From Chromatiales bacterium (GTDB taxonomy: Bacteria > Pseudomonadota > Gammaproteobacteria > UBA6429 > Thiohalophilaceae), in contig JALTJZ010000027.1 of assembly GCA_027076325.1 (NCBI GenBank), positions 1-64,000 of the forward strand: 64,000 bases of DNA, in the 5' to 3' direction. Below, in pieces: positions 58,417 to 64,000 of the stretch; within the stretch, counting starts at the first letter, position 1, and every line of letters starts with the position of its first letter. Both the position numbers and the translations under genes were made by a program. Under the pieces are notes generated by a model. The model was not told where the DNA came from. It did not search any database and worked only from the letters and a program-made list of their open reading frames with translations.

Positions 58417-58456
58417 TTTATTTTATCGACTAAAGTTTAACTATAAGCTCGCTATG

Positions 58457-59716
58457 TTACTCAGGCAAAATACTTTCACCCGCAAACAAGTCTGCTATTT
58501 TTTCGCGCTGACGTATGACATGCACTGCATCACCATCCACCATAATTTCTGCCGCACGCTCGCGCGTATTGTAATTTGAGCTCATTGTAAAACCATATGC
58601 ACCAGATGAACGTACTGCCAGATAATCTCCGGCTTTAATTCGCAAAGCCCGCTTTTTACCCAGAAAGTCGCCAGTTTCACAAACAGGCCCAACCACATCG
58701 TATACTTTTTTATCCGCGTCACTATTCTCATTGACTGGTATAATTTTCTGCCATGCAGAATAAAGCGCCGGGCGCATTAAATCATTCATGGCCGCATCCA
58801 CAATCGCAAAATTCTTGCCACCGTTATTATCAGCCTCTTTAATATACTCTACTTTTGTCACCAAAATACCTGCATTGCCCGCAATCGCTCGTCCCGGCTC
58901 AATCAATAATTTAAATTGCCGCTTGCCCAGCACATCAGCAACAGCCTTTGCATAATCGGCAGGTAAAGGTGGCTGTTCATCATCATACTGAATCCCCAAA
59001 CCGCCACCTAAGTCAATATGCTGCAAATTAATATTCTGTGCCTGCAAGCGTTCAACTAAAACCAGTACACGCTTTAGTGCATCCACAAATGGCGACAACT
59101 CCGTTAACTGCGACCCAATATGACAGTCCACACCCTGCACACTAATATTTGGCAAACTGTCTGCTTTTAAATAAACTGCTTCGGCATTTTCAATGGCAAT
59201 ACCAAACTTGTTATCTTTTAAACCGGTTGATATATAAGGGTGGGTTTTTGCATCCACATCCGGATTAACCCGTAACGAAACCGGCGCATGAACATTTAAC
59301 TGTGCTGCAACATCGTTCAAAACGATTAACTCTGCTTCTGATTCAACATTAAAGCAGTAAATCCCCACTTCAAGCGCACGCTGCATTTCATCGGCACGTT
59401 TACCCACACCAGAAAAAACCACTTTTTTCGGATCGCCACCGGCCGCAATTACTCGTTCAAGCTCACCCACTGACACAATATCAAAACCCGAGCCTAGCCG
59501 TGCCAGTATATTTAACACCCCTAAATTTGAATTAGCCTTAACTGCATAACATACTAAGTGATCATGTTCTTTCAGTGCGTTATCAAAAGCCTGCCAGTGA
59601 CGCTCGAAAGTGGCACGTGAATAAATATAACAGGGGGAGCCATACTCACGGACAATATCAGTAACTGCAACATCTTCGGCAAAAAGCTGCCCGTTTTTAT
59701 ATTGAAAATAATCCAT
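58457..59716 (-). CDS. lysA: diaminopimelate decarboxylase
   Basis: The last step of lysine synthesis, decarboxylating meso-diaminopimelate with PLP. The 419 residues show VCYAVKANSN with the PLP lysine at 60, VDCHIGSQLTEL, GGGLGIQYDDEQPP, EPGRAIAGNAG and the CETGDFLGKKR loop with the catalytic cysteine. The gene starts 30 bases after the small lipoprotein gene lptM on the same strand, an arrangement often seen in gammaproteobacteria. Confidence 0.97.
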   Translation of the reverse strand: MDYFQYKNGQLFAEDVAVTDIVREYGSPCYIYSRATFERHWQAFDNALKEHDHLVCYAVKANSNLGVLNILARLGSGFDIVSVGELERVIAAGGDPKKVVFSGVGKRADEMQRALEVGIYCFNVESEAELIVLNDVAAQLNVHAPVSLRVNPDVDAKTHPYISTGLKDNKFGIAIENAEAVYLKADSLPNISVQGVDCHIGSQLTELSPFVDALKRVLVLVERLQAQNINLQHIDLGGGLGIQYDDEQPPLPADYAKAVADVLGKRQFKLLIEPGRAIAGNAGILVTKVEYIKEADNNGGKNFAIVDAAMNDLMRPALYSAWQKIIPVNENSDADKKVYDVVGPVCETGDFLGKKRALRIKAGDYLAVRSSGAYGFTMSSNYNTRERAAEIMVDGDAVHVIRQREKIADLFAGESILPE

Positions 59717-59746
59717 ACTTACATATTCTACTTTGTTAATTTTTAG

Positions 59747-59977
59747 CTATTTAGTCTGTTTTGACTTTTCATCCGCGTCTTTCGTATCAGCACTTTTTGT
59801 GGGGGTTGCTTTATCTGCCTGTGGCGCGGTATCTTCAACCTGTAATGTTTTTTTCGGAATATACAACGGCCCTTTTTTCCCACATGAAACCATAAAAGCG
59901 CTAATAAAAACCATTAATAAAGTGGTTTTATAATAACGACTTAACCCCGTTTTATTCCGTAAAGTTTTATCCCGCAT
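59747..59977 (-). CDS. lptM: LptM (YifL-type) small lipoprotein
   Basis: A 76-residue lipoprotein. The signal peptide ends in a lipobox at MVSCGKKGPLYIPKK (Cys32). CGxKGPLYxP is the family signature of LptM, which helps LptD mature and inserts into the LPS-export translocon. The rest is a disordered Asp/Lys/Thr tail. Its usual neighbour, lysA, lies 30 bases downstream. Confidence 0.88.
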   Translation of the reverse strand: MRDKTLRNKTGLSRYYKTTLLMVFISAFMVSCGKKGPLYIPKKTLQVEDTAPQADKATPTKSADTKDADEKSKQTK

Positions 59978-60085
59978 AATACGCTGTTATCACTTATGTC
60001 AAAAATTGAAGTATACCGCGTCACCGCTTAAATCACACACTTTAAAACCTTTTACCGACCGACAACAACCGCTAAACTTAATCCC

Positions 60086-62041
60086 ATGCGCATCCAGACT
60101 AATATCTTTTTATGGGGGTTTTTAGCCTTTGTTCTGCCTTTAACTGCATTGGCACTCATTGCCACCTATTACAGCCAGGCAAATTATTTAGAAGATAGCC
60201 GCAAAAATGTAAGCCAGCATCTGGCAATGCTGTCGAGTGAAATTGAACGCCGTCTGGCAGCCGACCGCGCTCTGACCTATGGCATTGCACAAGCACCGGC
60301 TATCCATGAATTTTTACCCGTACTCGACAATATCAGCCAGCAAAATATCTCCACTGATTTTGAGCAGAAAATTGATGTCGTCAGTCGTTTTTTTGAAGGC
60401 TTCCAGGCTATTATTCCCGGTAATTTCTTTATCCGCATTTTGGATAGCCAGGGCAACACTGTTGTTAAAGTTAGTAAAAGCCAGCGCAGCCAGCCTGTTT
60501 ATGACAGCCTGCAGGGGTTTTCTTATGTTGAACAGGAACTCGATAACCCGATATTTGTTACCCAACTACGCGAGCTGCCCCAGGATGAAGTCAGTACCAT
60601 GATCTTACCGCACAACAGTGCGCAATCCGCTTTACTCAGCCACTTAAGTTTACTGGATAATGTGATCCCGCTTTATTATCAAAATAAATGGGTTGGTGCA
60701 CTCAGTCTCACCATACTGGGTGAAGATATTGATAAAATTTTAAACCATGCGATTCGACCGTTTGGTGGTTCTTTGCTTATAGTAGAAACCAATCCTGACA
60801 TTAAAAGCCGACATGGCCTGATTCTTTTCGATGACACACAAAAAATACGTTTTGCACATGCTCGTCCAGAAGCCAAATACCTGCAGGATACCGACTACAA
60901 ACCCTTACTTGATCATGTACAGCATAGTGATACAGGTATTTTATCTACCACCAGCATCACTATAAAAACAGATAACACTTTATACTTTACAGAAATGACC
61001 CCCTACCCCAGCCAGTTTGTGAACTGGATTATGGCGCTGAATGTCTCTGATGCAAAACTTAACCAACCCTATGCTAAAATTCGTCTGACTATCTGGTCGA
61101 TAGCCGGCATGACTTTATTACTCGGGCTTATTCTGACACAGATAGGTGCCAGACGTGTTACCCGTGCCTTTTCAGATCTCATACTGAATTTTAAGAACTA
61201 TGCACAAGGTGACCATAATCAAATCGCCATTACCGAACACTGTGTAGACGAAATTAAAGACCTGGGGAAAGCCTTTAATGAAATGACCCGCACACTGAAC
61301 CTTGCGCATAAGGATCGCGATAAAGCCCAACAAATGATGCTGCAAAGCAGCAAACTTGCCAGCATTGGGCAAATGGCAGCCGGCATTGGCCATGAAATAA
61401 ATAACCCGCTCAATAATATTTTATCGTATGCCAAACTTGCTATTCGTAACCTTGAAAATAATCCCAAAATCACACAGCAGGATAAACAACCCCTGCTTTC
61501 AGACCTGCAGTCTTTACGCGAAGAAACCTTGCGCGCATCTGATATTGTTAAAGGCATTATGAACTTTGCTCGGCAGGTACCGCCACATTTCACCAAATTT
61601 AATATTAAAGACTGGCTACAAAGCAGTATCGCTCTAGTACAACAAGCCGCCAGTGAAAAATTTATTCAACTTAGCCTTGAATGCTCGCCTGATTTAACCG
61701 AACAGCAACTCAAAGGTGACCGAAACCAGTTACAACAGGTACTTGTAAACCTGCTACTGAATGCCATTTATGCTTCAAAGACAGATACCACCGTACATAT
61801 TCATGCCAACATCAGTAACACACAAATAACCATCTCGATTATTGATAATGGCGTTGGTATAAAGCCTGAAAATCTTGCTTTAATTTTTGACCCGTTCTTT
61901 AGCACCAAGGGTCAGGGACATGGCACCGGGCTTGGCCTGTCGATTAGTCTTGGTATTATTCAGGATCATCAGGGTGAATTGAAAATTAGCAACCGAACAG
62001 ACAATAATGGTGTTGTCGCTAAAATTATCTTACCGTTATAG
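60086..62041 (+). CDS. sensor histidine kinase
   Basis: A 651-residue membrane kinase. The first transmembrane helix is at about 8-28. A periplasmic sensing domain of some 300 residues follows (about 29-325), probably dCache/PDC-like from its length and beta-rich pattern. A second transmembrane helix (about 333-353) and a HAMP region (about 355-405) come next. The kinase core has the H-box GIGHEINNPLNNILSYA with His436, the N-box VNLLLNAIYAS, and G-boxes IDNGVGIKPENL and GTGLGLSISL. It autophosphorylates and should pass phosphate to the sigma54 regulator encoded nine bases downstream. The signal is unknown; a sulfur compound is plausible given the adjoining soxY. Confidence 0.93.
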   Translation: MRIQTNIFLWGFLAFVLPLTALALIATYYSQANYLEDSRKNVSQHLAMLSSEIERRLAADRALTYGIAQAPAIHEFLPVLDNISQQNISTDFEQKIDVVSRFFEGFQAIIPGNFFIRILDSQGNTVVKVSKSQRSQPVYDSLQGFSYVEQELDNPIFVTQLRELPQDEVSTMILPHNSAQSALLSHLSLLDNVIPLYYQNKWVGALSLTILGEDIDKILNHAIRPFGGSLLIVETNPDIKSRHGLILFDDTQKIRFAHARPEAKYLQDTDYKPLLDHVQHSDTGILSTTSITIKTDNTLYFTEMTPYPSQFVNWIMALNVSDAKLNQPYAKIRLTIWSIAGMTLLLGLILTQIGARRVTRAFSDLILNFKNYAQGDHNQIAITEHCVDEIKDLGKAFNEMTRTLNLAHKDRDKAQQMMLQSSKLASIGQMAAGIGHEINNPLNNILSYAKLAIRNLENNPKITQQDKQPLLSDLQSLREETLRASDIVKGIMNFARQVPPHFTKFNIKDWLQSSIALVQQAASEKFIQLSLECSPDLTEQQLKGDRNQLQQVLVNLLLNAIYASKTDTTVHIHANISNTQITISIIDNGVGIKPENLALIFDPFFSTKGQGHGTGLGLSISLGIIQDHQGELKISNRTDNNGVVAKIILPL

Positions 62042-62050
62042 TATAGACTT

Positions 62051-63394
62051 ATGCCAACGACCAGCCAACCACACATTCTATTTGTTGATGATGACCCTAA
62101 AACCGGTGAACTCATGCAACGTTTTTGCGCTGATGCCAGAATTAATTGTGACATTTACCAACAACCCATTGCTGCACTTGCTGCTTTTAAAAAAAATGCT
62201 GACATTGATTTAATCGTTAGCGATCTGCAAATGCCGGACATGAACGGCATTGAATTACTCACTGAAATTCGCAAACTCGACACAAACATTCCATTTATTA
62301 TTTTAACCGGCTACGCCAATGTTGATAGCGCGATTGAAGCTCTGCGTTTAGGTGCCAGCGACTTTCTTAAAAAACCATTTGATATGGATGAGTTACTGCT
62401 ACTTATTAATAAAACATTAGAGCACCGCGCCCTTGAAGCTGAAAATCAATTATTAAAAAAACAGTTACAACAAACTCAGAAGATAGACGGTTTAATTGGC
62501 CAGTCTAAAGCCATGCATGAGATTGTTAACATCATAAAAAAAATAGCTGACATTCGCTGCCACGTCATTATTGAAGGTGAATCGGGAACGGGCAAAGAAC
62601 TTGCTGCGCGTGCAATTCATACTGAAAGTGACTTTGCCGACAAGCCCTATGTGGTGATCGACTGCGGTGCACTCACCGATACCTTACTGGAAAGTGAATT
62701 ATTCGGCCACGAAAAAGGGGCTTTTACCGGCGCAAGTAGCACAAAACCAGGCTTACTTGAAACCGCCAAAGGTGGCACGGTTTTCCTTGATGAAATTGGC
62801 AATATGTCCACTGCTATGCAGGCAAAGCTATTACGCGTTATTCAGGAAAACCAGATTATTCATGTTGGCGGCTTAAAGCCCACCAACATTGATGTACGCT
62901 TTATCGTTGCCAGTAACCAGAATCTGGATGAACTGGTTAAAGCAGGCCAGTTTCGCCACGATCTATACCATCGTTTAAACGTTATAAAATTTCGCATGCC
63001 GAATCTACGCCAGCGCAAAGATGATATTCCCGGCCTGCTGCACTATTTTATTCAACATTATGCCTCACGCTATCAACGCGATGTAACAGGCTTTGACCAC
63101 AGCTCCATGCAACAACTTATCGACTACCACTGGCCCGGCAATGTCCGTGAATTGCAGAACCTGGTTGAACGCCATATTGCGCTGGCCGATCAACCGCTGA
63201 TGCAGGTACAAAACCTGGCAAACACAAGCACCGGCAGCGCACTCGACGACGACCTCCCCGACCTTAACGAGCTAGAGCGGCGCTACATATTAAAAGTATT
63301 GGCGTATTTTGATAATAATAAAGAGCAAACGGCTCAAACACTGGGCATTAACAGCTCGACTTTATGGCGCAAACTAAAAAGCTATCAGCAGTAG
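62051..63394 (+). CDS. NtrC-type sigma54-dependent response regulator
   Basis: A 447-residue regulator. The receiver domain has Asp58 in [15 protein letters not shown]. The AAA+ domain has Walker [15 protein letters not shown] and the sigma54-contact motif GAFTGA at 223-228, intact. The C-terminal Fis-type HTH has [20 protein letters not shown] then [13 protein letters not shown]. It should activate sigma54 promoters as an oligomer bound to upstream sites. Two identical-type palindromes and a -24/-12 promoter occur directly after this gene, in front of soxY. It is co-encoded with the histidine kinase (gap nine bases). Confidence 0.95.
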   Translation: MPTTSQPHILFVDDDPKTGELMQRFCADARINCDIYQQPIAALAAFKKNADIDLIVSDLQMPDMNGIELLTEIRKLDTNIPFIILTGYANVDSAIEALRLGASDFLKKPFDMDELLLLINKTLEHRALEAENQLLKKQLQQTQKIDGLIGQSKAMHEIVNIIKKIADIRCHVIIEGESGTGKELAARAIHTESDFADKPYVVIDCGALTDTLLESELFGHEKGAFTGASSTKPGLLETAKGGTVFLDEIGNMSTAMQAKLLRVIQENQIIHVGGLKPTNIDVRFIVASNQNLDELVKAGQFRHDLYHRLNVIKFRMPNLRQRKDDIPGLLHYFIQHYASRYQRDVTGFDHSSMQQLIDYHWPGNVRELQNLVERHIALADQPLMQVQNLANTSTGSALDDDLPDLNELERRYILKVLAYFDNNKEQTAQTLGINSSTLWRKLKSYQQ

Positions 63395-63412
63395 CACAAG
63401 CCCCCAAAATCG

Positions 63413-63444
63413 TGCAAATTGCAATACTAATCATGCAATTTGCA
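63413..63444. promoter_or_regulatory. paired palindromic activator sites upstream of soxY
   Basis: TGCAAATTGCA (63413-63423) and TGCAATTTGCA (63434-63444) are each palindromic around one central base and are exact reverse complements of each other. Their centres are 21 bases apart, two helical turns. They lie about 97 and 118 bases before the transcription start predicted from the sigma54 promoter. That spacing and pairing is typical of enhancer sites for NtrC-type activators. Confidence 0.75.
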
Positions 63445-63509
63445 TGGTCTGGCCACGATCATAGCCACTAATTTTTCCTAACTTACTGATATTAAAGAAA
63501 ATATCAAGC

Positions 63510-63525
63510 TGGCCTAATTTCTGCA
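63510..63525 (+). promoter_or_regulatory. sigma54 (-24/-12) promoter of soxY
   Basis: TGGCCTAATTTCTGCA has GG (63511-63512) and GC (63523-63524) with exactly ten bases between them, and keeps TGGC and TGCA of the consensus TGGCAC-N5-TTGCA. The soxY start is 38 bases downstream of the -12 element. The activator gene and paired palindromes lie just upstream. Confidence 0.7.
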
Positions 63526-63562
63526 ATTGTATGTAAGTAAACAACAAACGAGGAAAATAATT

Positions 63563-64000
63563 ATGCAACGCAGAACCTTTTTAAAAGGCAGCCTGGCAGG
63601 CACAACGGTCGCGGTTGCGGTCGGTGCGGGCTTGTTAAGCCCACGTGCTGTTTTAGCCGCATGGCCAAAAAGCGCCTTCGCCGCTAAAACCGTACAAGAT
63701 GCTTTATCGGCCATTTATGGCAGTGCGGACACCAGCCCGAGCAACGACATTAAAATTAAAGCCCCGGACATTGCAGAAAACGGTGCCGTGGTACCGGTCA
63801 CCATTTCAACCAGCATTCCCGGAATTAGTGATATTGCCATTATTGTTGAGAAAAATGGCTTGCCACTGGCCGCTAATTTCAAACTTTCCAGCAGCTCTAA
63901 GGGCTTTGTTGCGACCCGAATTAAAATGGGTAAAACGTCGAATGTGATTGCCGTGGTCAAAGCCGGTGGTAAATCCTACTCGGCGCGCAAAGACGTGAAA
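63563..64000 (+). CDS. soxY: thiosulfate-oxidation carrier subunit SoxY (cut by window edge)
   Basis: The first 146 residues are visible. A Tat signal peptide (QRRTFLKGSL, cleavage near residue 33, VLAAW) is followed by the SoxY domain, with SALSAIYGS-type start (residues 47-55 in DALSAIYGSAD) and IKIKAPDIAENGAVVPVTIS. SDIAIIVEKNGLPLAANFKL and SYSARKDVK follow. SoxY, paired with SoxZ, carries the sulfur substrate on a C-terminal GGCGG cysteine, which lies beyond the window. It acts in the periplasm in the Sox pathway. GAGGAAAAT precedes the ATG. The gene is downstream of a sigma54 promoter. Confidence 0.92.
   Translation, partial: MQRRTFLKGSLAGTTVAVAVGAGLLSPRAVLAAWPKSAFAAKTVQDALSAIYGSADTSPSNDIKIKAPDIAENGAVVPVTISTSIPGISDIAIIVEKNGLPLAANFKLSSSSKGFVATRIKMGKTSNVIAVVKAGGKSYSARKDVK

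Noticed and set aside
63450-63465. Second possible -24/-12 element (TGGCCACGATCATAGC)
   Set aside because: The GG and GC are 11 bases apart instead of 10, and the better element lies at 63510-63525.

Overview
The window reads as a chromosomal stretch from a moderately AT-rich gammaproteobacterium. Supporting this are the gene order pilMNOPQ-aroK-aroB-(damX-like), the block lptM-lysA-dapF-DUF484-xerC, an MrcA-type PBP1A divergent from pilM, and gltBD followed by hemE. A soxY gene at the right edge, two rhodaneses and a double-thioredoxin protein point to a sulfur-oxidising lifestyle. Two large c-di-GMP proteins, a PilZ protein, a chemoreceptor and type IV pilus genes point to surface-associated motility. 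No tRNA, rRNA, CRISPR array or complete IS was recognised.

Layout. 1-0.3 kb: C-terminal end of a REP-associated (Y1/IS200-like) transposase. 0.45-5.7 kb: a small membrane protein, malic enzyme, a conserved protein of unknown function and PBP1A. 5.8-11 kb: the pilMNOPQ operon with a clear promoter and terminator. 11-16.6 kb: aroK, aroB, a dGTPase-like gene, a WGR protein and an AAA/TIG-like/double-SPOR protein. 16.7-20 kb, minus strand: chemoreceptor, periplasmic rhodanese, PilZ protein. 20-28.2 kb: gltB, gltD, a long hairpin element, hemE, a DUF2797 protein. 28.4-36 kb: a GGDEF-EAL protein, then a TetR-MMPL-LolA-like-barrel operon that could form a route across the envelope. 36-41.8 kb: small conserved and hypothetical genes, a REP-like palindrome, SlyD. 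41.7-49.3 kb: a metal(loid) resistance cluster, arsR-gapdh-arsJ (arsenate export as 1-arseno-3-phosphoglycerate) divergent from merR, with merTP lying beyond an inserted-looking 1086-residue GGDEF-EAL gene. 49.3-52.7 kb: an FMN glutamate-synthase-like protein, a LOG protein and a zinc-ribbon protein. 52.7-55.8 kb: a TPR/beta-barrel protein, then an ECF sigma/anti-sigma operon that also encodes a secreted, extremely acidic repeat protein. 55.9-60 kb: xerC, DUF484, dapF, lysA, lptM. 60-64 kb: histidine kinase, sigma54-dependent response regulator and soxY, with a sigma54 promoter and two identical-type palindromes in front of soxY.

The two best candidates for something not yet described are (i) the control region of soxY, where paired 11-bp palindromes TGCAAWTTGCA lie 21 bp apart about 70-90 bp upstream of a -24/-12 promoter and directly after a sigma54 activator gene, suggesting sigma54/two-component control of thiosulfate oxidation; and (ii) the ECF sigma - anti-sigma - secreted Asp/Glu/His repeat protein operon next to a TPR-barrel gene. 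The split mer module and the AAA-TIG-SPOR-SPOR protein preceded by a WGR gene also deserve a look.
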